Shown piece by piece: positions 9,031-17,286 of a stretch of DNA of 39,978 nucleotides. A program made the position numbers and the translations under genes. Source of the DNA: Archaeoglobaceae archaeon (lineage in GTDB: Archaea; Halobacteriota; Archaeoglobi; Archaeoglobales; Archaeoglobaceae); assembly GCA_030153385.1 (NCBI GenBank), contig JASKJN010000008.1, positions 1 through 39,978 of the forward strand, in the 5' to 3' direction. The notes beneath the pieces are model-generated. The model ran no database searches and was not told the DNA's origin. It worked only from the letters and a program-made list of their open reading frames with translations. The stretch's first letter is position 1. The number at the start of each line of letters is the position of its first letter.

Positions 9031-9038
9031 TTTATATT
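9031..9038 (+). promoter_or_regulatory. TATA box of the small gene at 9057
   Basis: TTTATATT is centred about 23 bp before the in-frame GTG at 9057. This favours a leaderless start there over the ATG at 8991, which lies upstream of the TATA box. Confidence 0.55.
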
Positions 9039-9056
9039 TGGCCTTTGAGAAATTCT

Positions 9057-9362
9057 GTGGTTTACAGTGGAAGGCACAAGACGGTAATCGGAGATCGTGA
9101 TGGTTTAAAGCTGATCGGAGAAATTCTTTCACACAGAGCGGTCAAAAGGGTGATTTTTGGGAGAATTGAGACCAAGGGGGCGAGAACTGGCCATGGGCTA
9201 AGATTCAAGATAACGAGGGTTGATGAGAAGGGAAATATAAGGGCAATTCTTTCCTATGGTTCCTCAAATCAGGAGATCCACATAATCACGACCGCATCAA
9301 CCAGTGAAGAAGGTATGAAGATAGCGGAGGAGCTCTCGAAGCTTTTTAAAAGATTTGATTGA
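9057..9362 (+). CDS. Small archaeal protein, DUF2103-like
   Basis: A basic protein of about 101 residues when started at GTG 9057 (123 residues if started at ATG 8991, whose first 22 codons lie across the promoter and look non-coding). The sequence GRHKTVIGDRDGLKLIGEIL, the patch VKRVIFGRIETKGARTGHGL and the end VDEKGNIRAILSYGSSNQEI resemble, from memory, the uncharacterised archaeal DUF2103 family. Some members have an N-terminal cysteine knuckle; none is present here. No function can be assigned. It sits upstream of the S17e and dapA genes with its own promoter. Confidence 0.6.
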   Translation: MVYSGRHKTVIGDRDGLKLIGEILSHRAVKRVIFGRIETKGARTGHGLRFKITRVDEKGNIRAILSYGSSNQEIHIITTASTSEEGMKIAEELSKLFKRFD

Positions 9363-9451
9363 CAGGACATTATTTCTTTCTTTAAAAAATTTGAATTTTA
9401 GTTCAATTGATGAGTGCGTAAAAGCTTAAATATCACGCGAGAACTGCGTTC

Positions 9452-9646
9452 ATGGGAACTGTAAAGCCTGCGTATATAAAAGTGATAGCGAACGAACTGC
9501 TCAAGAAGTATCCGGAAATGTTCACTTCGAACTTTGATGAGAACAAAAAACTCGTCTCACAGCTGACGACGATAGCGAGTAAGACCATTCGCAACAGGGT
9601 TGCCGGATATATCACGAGGAAGGTCAATCGGGGAATGAAGGGATAA
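9452..9646 (+). CDS. rps17e: 30S ribosomal protein S17e
   Basis: A 64-residue ribosomal protein found only in archaea and eukaryotes. [20 protein letters not shown] and the stretch [20 protein letters not shown] are the conserved helical core of S17e, and the length equals that of archaeal orthologues. It is a component of the small-subunit head. dapA begins two bases after its stop, so the two are co-transcribed. A TATA-like AAATAT lies at about 9427. Confidence 0.96.
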   Translation: MGTVKPAYIKVIANELLKKYPEMFTSNFDENKKLVSQLTTIASKTIRNRVAGYITRKVNRGMKG

Positions 9647-9648
9647 AG

Positions 9649-10518
9649 ATGTTTAAGGGCGTAATTCCCGCCCTGGTGACTCCGTTTAAGGAAGACTTCA
9701 GCGTTGACTACGACGGCTTGGCAAAGAACTTGGACTACATGGAAAAGCATGTGGACGCCTTTGTTCCCTGCGGAACCACTGGAGAAGCTTCGACTCTTGG
9801 CTATGAGGAGCACATTGAGGTTGTGAGGTTTGTTGCGGAGACCTCAAAGCTTCCAGTAATCGGAGGTTCCGGGTCGAATTCAACAAAAGAAGCAATCTGG
9901 ATCACGAAAGAGGTGGAAAAAGCTGGGGCAGAAGCTGCAATGCTCGTGACACCTTACTACAACAAGCCTAACGATGAAGGATTGCTTGAGCACTACAAGG
10001 CTGTAGCCAGGGAAGTTTCAATTCCCCTGATCGTTTACAACATTCCCAGCAGGACTGGAATAAACGTATCGCCGAAGCTAATGGCCAAGCTTGCAGAAAT
10101 AGACAACATAGTCGGAGTTAAGGAGGCAAGTGGCAACCTGAAGCAGATTTCGGAGATAATACGGATTGTGAAGAAGAAAGATTTCGTCGTTCTTTCAGGT
10201 GATGACTTCTTAACACTCCCGATCCTTGCAATTGGAGGAAAAGGAGTTGTGAGCGTCGCGGCGAATGTTGCACCGCATTTGATGAAGGAACTCTATAGAT
10301 CTTTCGAGGAAGGCAAAATTGCGAGGGCAATCGAGATCCACCACAGGCTTTCCCCATTGTTCGATGCGCTCTTCATTGATACGAATCCGATTCCAGTTAA
10401 AAAGGCAATGGAGCTCATGGGGCTTGCAAGTGGAAAGCCAAGACTTCCGTTAGTTGAACTGTCCCAAGAAAAAACTGAGAAGCTGAAATCCGTTTTGAAA
10501 TACCTGGGATTGATCTAA
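9649..10518 (+). CDS. dapA: 4-hydroxy-tetrahydrodipicolinate synthase
   Basis: A 289-residue class-I aldolase that condenses pyruvate with aspartate semialdehyde, the first committed step of diaminopimelate/lysine synthesis. The Schiff-base lysine is Lys158 in VGVKEASGN, the catalytic Tyr130 lies in IVYNIPSRTG, and the GTTGEAST loop is at residues 42-49. The length is typical. It follows the S17e gene by two bases. Related N-acetylneuraminate lyases and keto-sugar aldolases share the fold, but the overall match favours DapA. The M20 deacylase at 6466 could act later in the same route, though it is not in the same transcript. Confidence 0.93.
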   Translation: MFKGVIPALVTPFKEDFSVDYDGLAKNLDYMEKHVDAFVPCGTTGEASTLGYEEHIEVVRFVAETSKLPVIGGSGSNSTKEAIWITKEVEKAGAEAAMLVTPYYNKPNDEGLLEHYKAVAREVSIPLIVYNIPSRTGINVSPKLMAKLAEIDNIVGVKEASGNLKQISEIIRIVKKKDFVVLSGDDFLTLPILAIGGKGVVSVAANVAPHLMKELYRSFEEGKIARAIEIHHRLSPLFDALFIDTNPIPVKKAMELMGLASGKPRLPLVELSQEKTEKLKSVLKYLGLI

Positions 10519-10651
10519 TTCAGATAGAATTTTTGATAATATTTTAAGCTTGCTGAAGTTTATTGGACACAACCAGATATAAAGAAAAGTTTATAGATGC
10601 TTTGGAAGCCAGATTTCACTGCTTTTGGCTTTATTTTAAAAGATAAGAACG

Positions 10652-10722
10652 TGCGCGGACCGGGATTTGAACCCGGGCTAACGGCTCGGAAAGCCGTTGT
10701 CCTACCACTAGACTATCCGCGC
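10652..10722 (-). tRNA. tRNA-Gly(UCC)
   Basis: Read on the minus strand: acceptor stem GCGCGGA/TCCGCGC, D-arm GTC...GAC, a 5-bp anticodon stem ACGGC/GCCGT enclosing the loop TTTCCGA (anticodon UCC), a T-arm CCGGG-TTCAAAT-CCCGG and discriminator A. CCA is not encoded. There is no intron. A minus-strand TATA-like TTAAGCTTAA at 10741-10750 is about 24 bp upstream. Confidence 0.95.
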
Positions 10723-10779
10723 TTAAATAGCTGAGGGGCTTTAAGCTTAAAATTTTTTCGAATCTCATATTTTGACAGA

Positions 10780-10797
10780 GCGAAAAATAAAAATATT
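10780..10797 (+). promoter_or_regulatory. BRE/TATA element of the HerA-like gene
   Basis: GCGAAAAATAAAAATA at 10780-10795 is a purine-rich BRE followed by a TATA-like tract, about 25 bp before the ATG at 10817. The identical 16-mer occurs at 28029-28044 upstream of tRNA-Phe. Confidence 0.5.
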
Positions 10798-10816
10798 CTT
10801 TTGAAAAGTGATTTCA

Positions 10817-12307
10817 ATGAGAAGCGCATTGGGCAGGATCCACGGTTCCGCAACGTCTTTCGAATTCGAATTCGTTGTCACGAACTCAAAAAATGTGAAG
10901 AGAGGGGACTACATCAAGGTTTGGAATGACAAAGATGGTTGGGTTCTCGCACAGGTTGCAGACATATTGGCAGTGGACAATCCAAAGCTTTCTGAGATTT
11001 ACAGATCCAAAGAAGTTTTAATCGCAAAGGCAAGAGTTTTGGGGAAAAGAGAAAGTGGAAAACTAAGGATGCCCACAAGCCCCTTTATTCCGGGAGATAA
11101 CGTTTACTCCGCAGAGGACAGTTTGGTTGCTGAAACTCTTGGATTTTGCGAAGACGGTGTTTACATAGGTCTGCTTGGAGACACCGGCGTTAAAGTGAAG
11201 TTGAATCCGAATACCTTGGTTCAAAAACACGTCTGCATACTTGCAAAAACTGGTAGTGGGAAAAGCTATACCGCAGGCGTTATAATAGAGGAGCTTCTGG
11301 AGAGAAACGTTCCGCTTTTGATCATAGACCCTCATGGAGAGTATATCTCCATGAAAAAGCCCGGGAGGTTTAAGGATAACGAGTTTGGCGTAGAGCCGAG
11401 AGGTTATGCTGATAAAATAGTTGTTTACGCTCCACCTTCATCTCCTTTTATCAACTCTGCAGATAAAGAGCTCTCTCTCGACGGAATCAATCTTTCAGCT
11501 GAAGAGCTTATCGAGTTGAGTGGTTTGAGAAGTCCCACCGCACAGGCACTGCTTTACCAAGCTTTGAGAAACCTCAAAGATTACACGATATCCGATATAA
11601 TCGAAGAAGTCGAAAACATAAGGCACAGCGGAAAATGGACTCTGATCGGCGCTCTCTCGAAAATCGAAAATTCTGGGCTATTCAAGAGCAAACCTACGGA
11701 TCTAAGAACGCTCCTGCTCAGAGGAAAGGCAAGTTTGATAGATTTGCGTGGTATCGAGCCAGCATATCAAAATCTGATCGTTTCCAGAGTGGTTTCGAAG
11801 CTTTTTGAGCTCAGAAAGAAAGGTGAAGTTGAGCCAGGAATGATCGTGGTTGAGGAGGCGCACAATTTTGCCCCCGAGAGGGAGAAGACTGTAGCAACGA
11901 AGGTGCTCAGAAACGTTGCAAGCGAAGGCAGGAAATTTGGGCTCGGTTTGATGGTGATAAGTCAGAGGCCCGCAAGGGTGGATAAAAATATAATAAGTCA
12001 ATGCAACACGCAGATCATTCTTAAAGTCACGAATCCCAACGATATAAACGCTATAAAGAAAGGGATCGAGGGAATTACAGCGGAGATGGTTGAGGAGATT
12101 AAACGTCTTCCAACTGGAACCGCGGTTGTTGTAAGTCCTGAACTTGATGTTCCTGTTATCGTTCGCGTTAGAATAAGAAAAAGCCAGCACAGTGAAGCAA
12201 CAAGTGTGATGAAAGAGGAAGAAAAGGAGAAGGAGCCTGTATTGGAGGAGAACAAGGAAGAGAAAAAGGGATTTTTGAAGAGATTTTTCAGAAGTCGCAA
12301 ATCCTGA
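10817..12307 (+). CDS. HerA-like FtsK-family ATPase
   Basis: A 496-residue hexameric-type ATPase. Residues 1-95 form the beta-rich HAS-barrel, followed by an FtsK/HerA RecA-like core with Walker A AKTGSGKSY (Lys149), LLIIDPHGEYISM, and Walker B MIVVEEAHNFAPE (Glu346-Glu347). A sensor/arginine-finger region follows near ISQRPARVDKNIISQCNTQI. The C-terminus is a highly charged tail rich in E and K ending in a basic RFFRSRKS. Canonical HerA works with NurA in end resection beside mre11-rad50; none of these genes is nearby, so this is probably a stand-alone paralogue. I choose ATG 10817 over GTG 10808 because of the TATA spacing. Its last 20 bp overlap the convergent ATP-grasp gene. Confidence 0.88.
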   Translation: MRSALGRIHGSATSFEFEFVVTNSKNVKRGDYIKVWNDKDGWVLAQVADILAVDNPKLSEIYRSKEVLIAKARVLGKRESGKLRMPTSPFIPGDNVYSAEDSLVAETLGFCEDGVYIGLLGDTGVKVKLNPNTLVQKHVCILAKTGSGKSYTAGVIIEELLERNVPLLIIDPHGEYISMKKPGRFKDNEFGVEPRGYADKIVVYAPPSSPFINSADKELSLDGINLSAEELIELSGLRSPTAQALLYQALRNLKDYTISDIIEEVENIRHSGKWTLIGALSKIENSGLFKSKPTDLRTLLLRGKASLIDLRGIEPAYQNLIVSRVVSKLFELRKKGEVEPGMIVVEEAHNFAPEREKTVATKVLRNVASEGRKFGLGLMVISQRPARVDKNIISQCNTQIILKVTNPNDINAIKKGIEGITAEMVEEIKRLPTGTAVVVSPELDVPVIVRVRIRKSQHSEATSVMKEEEKEKEPVLEENKEEKKGFLKRFFRSRKS

Positions 12308-13199
12308 GAGCAACGTTTCCAACTTTAGCAAAAAAGTCGTCAAAATTACCTTTTTCAATTCTTTGCCTTCTAAATTCTCTGCAGAATTCAAATTCTCCTA
12401 GGATCATGTCTGCGACGTTAACACCGTATGCCCTTTCGAAGGCTATTGCGGGGGTTGTGAGTCTGGCATTTATTTCTATTACGTAAGGCTGATCCGCATA
12501 AACTAAGTCCACACCAACGTAACCGTTGAGACCCTTTACAGATTCAACAGCGGTAATAGCTTCGTCGCAGATCTCTAAGGCGGTCCTATTATCGATCCTC
12601 GCTGGAACTACCGCACCTTTGTATCTGAAATCCTCGAGAATTTGCTCGTTCACACTCACAACCTCGATCTCATCACCAACAACCAAACTCACGCTCAGAG
12701 GTATCCCTGGGATGAATTCCTGGGCAATAAAACCCTTCTTTACTTCTTCAGAAAATTCTATTCCCTCTCCAGCACAGGAAACTCTCGGTTTTACGATGAA
12801 TCTCTCACCAAGCTCTCTCTTAGAGGTTTTTGGAAGGGTAACCTTTCCCTTGAGCTTCTTGTAAAGCTTCCACTTATCGGAGGTGATAGATATAGCTCTG
12901 CTTGAAGATCCGAGGTTTTCAGCAATCTTTTCCGCTTTTTTTGTCAGATTTAGAAGGATAAAATCATCCTCTGGTGCGACGATTAGAAAGTAATCGCAAT
13001 CCTCCAGCCACTTCTCCATTTCTTCCATTTTTCCAGTTGGAAGGCCGAGATACCCAAAATTTTCTCTTACAAATGTACGGACTTCACAATGCTTTCTGAA
13101 TCCATTGTAAAGAGTTTTGAACATTGAAAGGCCTTCAACTGCAATACTATCCGCTAATTTTTCACCACAAGTAGCGTATTCGAACAAAAAGAGTTTCAT
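12288..13199 (-). CDS. mfnD: ATP-grasp ligase, MfnD-like (tyramine-glutamate ligase)
   Basis: A 303-residue ATP-grasp enzyme. The start MKLFLFEYATCGEKLADSIA with a following GLSMFKTL, and the block RFIVKPRVSCAGEGIEFSEE for ATP binding, resemble the archaeal family typified by MfnD, which adds glutamate to tyramine in methanofuran synthesis. VGVDLVYADQPYVIEINARL carries the metal-binding E-x-N of ATP-grasp folds (near residues 245-250), followed by TTPAIAFERAYG. Archaeoglobales use methanofuran in their C1 pathway, which fits. It overlaps the upstream NYN gene by 4 bp, so both are on one transcript. The ATP-grasp fold is certain; the substrate is inferred from family resemblance. Confidence 0.72.
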   Translation of the reverse strand: MKLFLFEYATCGEKLADSIAVEGLSMFKTLYNGFRKHCEVRTFVRENFGYLGLPTGKMEEMEKWLEDCDYFLIVAPEDDFILLNLTKKAEKIAENLGSSSRAISITSDKWKLYKKLKGKVTLPKTSKRELGERFIVKPRVSCAGEGIEFSEEVKKGFIAQEFIPGIPLSVSLVVGDEIEVVSVNEQILEDFRYKGAVVPARIDNRTALEICDEAITAVESVKGLNGYVGVDLVYADQPYVIEINARLTTPAIAFERAYGVNVADMILGEFEFCREFRRQRIEKGNFDDFFAKVGNVALRICDF

Positions 13200-13699
13200 A
13201 CTTCAAGAAGGTCTTTTTCCTCCTCTTCCTCCTCGTTTAGAATAATCGATATGTCAGCGGAGTTCTTCAGAGCGGTTGAAAAGCCTGGTTCCGCTCCAAC
13301 TATGATTGTTTCCTTTCCCATTTCCATAGCCTTCATCAGAACAGCTTTAAAATCCGCGTCCCTCGTTACAAGGGCTATTACGTCGATTGACTCGTTGTAG
13401 ATCAGCTCCATCGCTTCCACAGCCATTCTCACATCAACATCCCCAGAGGTAACAACCGGTTCGAATCCTTGATTCTCAATCGCTTCGACAAGCTTATCGG
13501 TCGCGTACTGATTCAGAAAAACCTTTGCAATTTTTATGTCCCCATACTCTGCCAACATCTCCCTTATCTCTTTCAGATTAGTGTTAAACTCCTTCCTAAG
13601 CATGTTTGGACCATCGACCAGAACACCTATTTTTTTTGTTGAAGTTGATTTTTTCTTAGAGAGATACTCCTTTATTTTCTGTATTTTTGAGCTTTTCAT
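13196..13699 (-). CDS. NYN/LabA-like PIN-fold protein
   Basis: A 167-residue protein of the NYN (Nedd4-BP1/YacP nuclease-like) superfamily, in the archaeal group once called TIGR00288. The acidic metal-site pattern is present: IGVLVDGPNMLRKEF (Asp29), SGDVDVRMAVEAMELIYN and LVTRDADFKAVL, each placing Asp residues where PIN-fold nucleases bind Mg. A lysine-rich N-terminus (1-22) and an acidic C-terminus (EEEEEEKD) flank the domain. It may be an RNA-processing or RNA-binding protein. The stop codon overlaps the start of the downstream MfnD-like gene (ATGA arrangement). Confidence 0.85.
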   Translation of the reverse strand: MKSSKIQKIKEYLSKKKSTSTKKIGVLVDGPNMLRKEFNTNLKEIREMLAEYGDIKIAKVFLNQYATDKLVEAIENQGFEPVVTSGDVDVRMAVEAMELIYNESIDVIALVTRDADFKAVLMKAMEMGKETIIVGAEPGFSTALKNSADISIILNEEEEEEKDLLEV

Positions 13700-13820
13700 T
13701 CTGCATAGCTATGATTTGAGAGTTTAAAAATCTTATGAGGACTATTTTTAATAATATGGACAGATAATCTCAGAACGCCTAAAAACGCCTGTTTTAGATA
13801 AATAGCTAAATGCAAAAAAA

Positions 13821-13841
13821 TTTATATACTCAATAGTATAT
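13821..13841 (+). promoter_or_regulatory. TATA box overlapped by a palindromic operator
   Basis: TTTATATA (13821-13828) is the TATA box of the regulator gene at 13867. ATATACT-CAAT-AGTATAT (13824-13841) is a perfect 7-bp inverted repeat overlapping it, placed where a bound repressor would block TBP. Autoregulation by the downstream HTH protein is the simplest reading. Confidence 0.55.
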
Positions 13842-13866
13842 CAATTATCTATCCGAGGTGAACGCG

Positions 13867-14235
13867 ATGGTTGAGGAACTATCTGAGAGTGATGAAAGGA
13901 TCGTCTCCCTCCTGGTAGAAGCGGGACTTAACAGAAATATTGCAAAAGTAGTTGTGTTCCTCTCAAAGGTAGGAGAAGCTGTTTCAAGGGATATCGAGAG
14001 AGCAGCAAATCTCAGACAACCAGAAGTCAGTCTCGCGATGAAAGAGCTTAAGGAATTGGAATGGGTAAAGGAAAGGGAGCTAAAAAAGAAGGGTAAAGGT
14101 AGACCGCTCAAAAGCTATAAGATGACAAGAGATCTCCGAGAAATTGCAATGGAGATCATTCAGAAAAAAAGGGAAGAGATAAAGAAAATCGAGAAAGACT
14201 TGGAAGAGCTCGAAAAGTTCGTATCCTCAAAGTAA
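13867..14235 (+). CDS. Winged-helix transcriptional regulator
   Basis: A protein of about 122 residues. Residues 15-85 form a winged helix with EAGLNRNIAKVVVFLSKVGE leading to RDIERAANLRQPEVSLAMKE as the recognition region and a basic wing KERELKKKGKGRPLKSYKM. Residues 90-122 form a charged coiled coil suited to dimerisation. It resembles archaeal ArsR/TrmB-like regulators but carries no ligand domain. I prefer ATG 13867, 6 bp after a GAGGTG site, over the GTG at 13858, which overlaps that site. The stop shares a base with the next start (TAATG at 14233-14237), so it is co-translated with the hydrolase gene. A palindromic operator upstream suggests autoregulation. Confidence 0.83.
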   Translation: MVEELSESDERIVSLLVEAGLNRNIAKVVVFLSKVGEAVSRDIERAANLRQPEVSLAMKELKELEWVKERELKKKGKGRPLKSYKMTRDLREIAMEIIQKKREEIKKIEKDLEELEKFVSSK

Positions 14236-14939
14236 TGTTCTTCGATACAATTTTTGGCAGGAACTTCGGAAGGATACATGTAAAGGAAGCAATTTTAGTC
14301 TGCCATGGGTTCCCCTACGAGCCAGGATCGGTTGTTGACAAAGGTTACGGCGAATTGGCCAATTTTCTCTCTTCCATTGCTCCAGCGGTTATCTTCGACT
14401 TTTCAGGTTGCGGAAACAGTAGAGGACACTTCAGCGTTGAGAACTGGGTGGAGGATTTAGAGAGAATAGCGGGAAAATTCGAAGCGGTCTCAATTATTGG
14501 TTACAGCATGGGTGGGTTAATTGCGATCAGAGCGGGAGCGGATATCTTTAACCTTAAGAGGCTGATAGCAATCTCAACTCCTCTTCCAGAGATCTTTAGC
14601 GAAGAAAGGCTTAGAGCTATGTTCGAGAATGCGAAGAGGATCATGAGGGTAGGAAGCTTTGAGGAATTTCGAAAAGAGATGGAAAGAGCGGTAGAGATGG
14701 ATCCGAAAAGATATGTAAAGCGGATTAAAGCTCCAAAGCTGATAGTTCATGGTACAAACGACGATGTTGTTCCTTTCCAGTGCGGAGAAGTGATTTACCG
14801 TGAAGCTGAAGAACCGAAGTTCTTTCTAAGAGTGATAAATGGGGACCACTTTCTGAGGAGAAACCAGAGAGTAATGTCAGCAGTTGCGGAGTGGATTAAA
14901 GGAGAAATAAAAGATAAGGAGTTCGATATCAGGCTTTGA
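14235..14939 (+). CDS. Alpha/beta hydrolase
   Basis: A 234-residue serine hydrolase. It has the oxyanion-hole HGFPYEPG, the nucleophile elbow GYSMGG with Ser91, the acid site in HGTNDDVVP and the terminal catalytic His in INGDHFLRR, so the triad is complete. A small cap is formed by residues about 120-160. There is no signal peptide or membrane helix, so the enzyme is cytoplasmic. It resembles BAAT/acyl-esterase-like hydrolases that act on ester or thioester bonds; the substrate is unknown. It is translationally coupled to the regulator before it, and the convergent adk gene overlaps its last 11 bp. Confidence 0.88.
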   Translation: MFFDTIFGRNFGRIHVKEAILVCHGFPYEPGSVVDKGYGELANFLSSIAPAVIFDFSGCGNSRGHFSVENWVEDLERIAGKFEAVSIIGYSMGGLIAIRAGADIFNLKRLIAISTPLPEIFSEERLRAMFENAKRIMRVGSFEEFRKEMERAVEMDPKRYVKRIKAPKLIVHGTNDDVVPFQCGEVIYREAEEPKFFLRVINGDHFLRRNQRVMSAVAEWIKGEIKDKEFDIRL

Positions 14940-15582
14940 TCTTTCCAAGAATTGACAGGATCTCTGATCTAACGGCTTCAACATCTTTCGTGCCATCTAC
15001 ATCGTAAAGAATTCCTTTCTTTTTATAATAATCAATCAATGGCTGAGTGCTCCTTTTGTAAACTGCAAATCTCTCTCTGACCACTTCTTCTCTGTCATCA
15101 TCTCTCTGATATAGCTCTCCTCCGCATTTATCGCATACTCCGTTCTTTTTTGGCGGATTGTGGATCAGATGGTAAATCGCTCCACACTTCTTGCATATTC
15201 TCCTGTTAACGATTCTTTTGACAACTTCCTCTTCAGGAACGTTTACGTTGATCACAGCATCTATTTCCTTGCCCATCTCGCCCATAATTTTATCCAGAGC
15301 CTCTGCTTGAGCTATCGTCCTTGGAAAGCCATCCAGAATAAATCCCTTTTCGCAGTCCTTCTGCGTGAGCCTCTCTTTCACGATTCCGATCACGATTTCG
15401 TCTGGCACGAGTTTTCCCTGATTCATGAATTCCTTTGCCTTTCTACCGAGCTCAGTTCCCTTAGCTACCGCCTCTCTGAGAATATCTCCAGTTGAAACTT
15501 GCGGAATTCCGTATTTTTCTGCTATGAACTTGGCCTGTGTCCCCTTACCAGCTCCGGGAGCACCTAAAAGAATTAGGTTCAT
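14929..15582 (-). CDS. adk: Adenylate kinase, long zinc-LID form
   Basis: A 217-residue enzyme interconverting ATP+AMP and 2 ADP. It has the P-loop GAPGAGKGTQ (residues 7-16), the AMP-site TGDILREAV and LDGFPRT, and a LID domain with a four-cysteine zinc site (CKKCG and CDKCG flanking about 16 residues). This is the bacterial-style long form rather than the short trimeric archaeal AdkA, a known trait of Archaeoglobus. The ATG at 15582 stands alone with its own upstream region. The gene converges with the hydrolase. Confidence 0.97.
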   Translation of the reverse strand: MNLILLGAPGAGKGTQAKFIAEKYGIPQVSTGDILREAVAKGTELGRKAKEFMNQGKLVPDEIVIGIVKERLTQKDCEKGFILDGFPRTIAQAEALDKIMGEMGKEIDAVINVNVPEEEVVKRIVNRRICKKCGAIYHLIHNPPKKNGVCDKCGGELYQRDDDREEVVRERFAVYKRSTQPLIDYYKKKGILYDVDGTKDVEAVRSEILSILGKIKA

Positions 15583-15678
15583 GGATTTTTGAGATCAAAT
15601 GAAATTTAAAATCTTTTGGTTTCTCGCACCCTCAGCCTTTAGTTCTTCAAAGGTTTTAAAAGCAGAAATCAAGGTCTT

Positions 15679-16140
15679 ATGGTGGAGATAAGGAAGGTAA
15701 GAAGGGAGGATGCGGGATGTTTTGTAAATGCTTATTTCAAAAGCTATCAGGGACTAGAAGAGTATGCTTATCGAAGCAGAAGACTCGTAAAAGGTTACTT
15801 CAAGTGGCTTTTTTCGAGGGACAATCAGGGTTTCATGGTCGCGGAGCTTAATGGTAAGGCTGTCGGATTTGTAGCTTGTGATACGAACTGGATCAGCATT
15901 TTTGAGTTAAAAAGAGTTGGCGAAATCCACGAAATATTCGTTCTTCCTGAATTCAGGTGCATGGGCATTGCTTCAAAGCTTCTAAGCTCCGCTCTAAGCT
16001 ATGCAAAGGATAAGGGCAGAGATTTGGCAGAGCTTTGGGTTGGTGAAAAAAACGAAAAGGCGATTAAATTCTACGAGAATAGGGGCTTTAGGGTAGTGGG
16101 AAAATTAGTAAAATGGGTTAGAATGGTAAAAAAGCTGTAA
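15679..16140 (+). CDS. GNAT family N-acetyltransferase
   Basis: A 153-residue acetyl-CoA-dependent acetyltransferase. It shows motif A as IHEIFVLPEFRCMGIASKLL, where RCMGIA is the Q/RxxGxG/A pyrophosphate loop, and motif B as LWVGEKNEKAIKFYENRGFR, with the strand MVAELNGKAVGFVACD preceding. These are the RimI-like features of GNAT enzymes. A substrate cannot be read from sequence. It is monocistronic between two convergent or unrelated genes. Confidence 0.88.
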   Translation: MVEIRKVRREDAGCFVNAYFKSYQGLEEYAYRSRRLVKGYFKWLFSRDNQGFMVAELNGKAVGFVACDTNWISIFELKRVGEIHEIFVLPEFRCMGIASKLLSSALSYAKDKGRDLAELWVGEKNEKAIKFYENRGFRVVGKLVKWVRMVKKL

Positions 16141-16150
16141 ATAAAATTAA

Positions 16151-17260
16151 TTAAAGTAAAGCGGAGAAATCTTTCCCTCTATCCTCAAGTAGCTGTTGGA
16201 TGTAGGTTCTGTGGTCTGGAATATCTGGTTTCTCTTCTCTTTCAACGAGTTCTATGGCATGCACTGGACAAGTTGGCACACATACACCGCAACCTAGACA
16301 CTTCTCAGCCATAACAGTTGCAGCTTCTCTGTTTATCTTGACCTTGACAGCCTTCATCGGACAGCGAAGCGCGCAAATTCCGCAAGCAATGCATTTGCTT
16401 ACATCCACGCTTGCCACGTAGCTTGAATGAGCTATCGTATTGGGATGCTTGGCTTTGTGAATCGCTTTGAAAAACGCACAGCAATCGCTACAGCAGTTGC
16501 AGATCGTGCTTATTGGCCCCTGACTTCTTTCTGTTGTGTGCACAAGTCCCTCTCTGTTTGCATTCCTTAGGATCTCTATGGCTTCATCAGCTGTGATTCG
16601 CCTTGCATAACCGTGTTCTACCATGTATTTCGCCAAAGATCCGAAATGGAGACAATTCTCTAAAGAATGTCTGCATCCCTCACCGCTGAGCTTTGAAATA
16701 ATTCTGCAAGCACAGTAGCCTACAGCATGGTAGTCTCTTTCCTTCACAAGCCTAACCGCATCCTCGTAAGGCAAAATTTCTGTTTTCTCGGAAATCGTGT
16801 CTCTTTCAGGCAGAGCTCTCATCACAGCATGCTTTCTATCACCAAGTTCGTGGAGAAATCCCTCTTCATGGTATTTCCAGAATAAGGGAGCCAGTTTTCT
16901 CTGCATGGCCTCGTTTTTCGGTCCTGGAAGGAATTGCATCTCGAAAAGTCCTACAACAGTTGGAAAAAGCCTGTAATACGTTTTTCCTCCTCTTTCTCCT
17001 TTCCACACTGTCCCTTTTCTTGCCATCTCGTTCAGCATTTTTTCCAGATACTCCTCACTTTTCCCAGTTTTTTCGGAGAGCTGTTCTACAGTAAAGGGAA
17101 TGAAGGGCATGTTCACCGCAATCTTTGCCTCTTCTTCGCTGAAAAGAACGCTCAGAATTTCTTTCTCAACACCACTCAAACTCTTCGGCATTCCCACTGG
17201 GGCTTTATCAAGCTTTTCTCTCAACTTTTCATAGATTTCCAAATGATGCGAATGGTGCAT
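16151..17260 (-). CDS. 4Fe-4S ferredoxin-type protein with N-terminal winged helix
   Basis: A 369-residue soluble redox protein. The histidine-rich start (MHHSHHLEIYEKL) is followed by a winged-helix-like segment (residues about 55-115, MPFIPFTVEQLSEKTGKSEE). A central cysteine-rich domain includes GYCACRIIS, CRHSLENCLHFG and CNCCSDCCAFF, and two ferredoxin motifs, CIACGICALRCP and CLGCGVCVPTCP, bind two [4Fe-4S] clusters near the end. The layout is that of an uncharacterised anaerobe family in which the middle CNCC motif may hold an extra metal site. It is transcribed divergently from a winged-helix regulator (17348), which may control it. Confidence 0.82.
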   Translation of the reverse strand: MHHSHHLEIYEKLREKLDKAPVGMPKSLSGVEKEILSVLFSEEEAKIAVNMPFIPFTVEQLSEKTGKSEEYLEKMLNEMARKGTVWKGERGGKTYYRLFPTVVGLFEMQFLPGPKNEAMQRKLAPLFWKYHEEGFLHELGDRKHAVMRALPERDTISEKTEILPYEDAVRLVKERDYHAVGYCACRIISKLSGEGCRHSLENCLHFGSLAKYMVEHGYARRITADEAIEILRNANREGLVHTTERSQGPISTICNCCSDCCAFFKAIHKAKHPNTIAHSSYVASVDVSKCIACGICALRCPMKAVKVKINREAATVMAEKCLGCGVCVPTCPVHAIELVEREEKPDIPDHRTYIQQLLEDRGKDFSALL

Positions 17261-17286
17261 TTTATCACCCGCTCAATTTTTCTTCG

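Noticed and set aside
8991-9056. First 22 codons of the longer frame before the small gene at 9057
   Set aside because: They cross the TATA box at 9031-9038 and have no resemblance to protein, so they are promoter sequence.
10808-12307. HerA-NurA-Mre11-Rad50 resection operon
   Set aside because: Only a HerA-like ATPase is present; none of the partner genes is adjacent.
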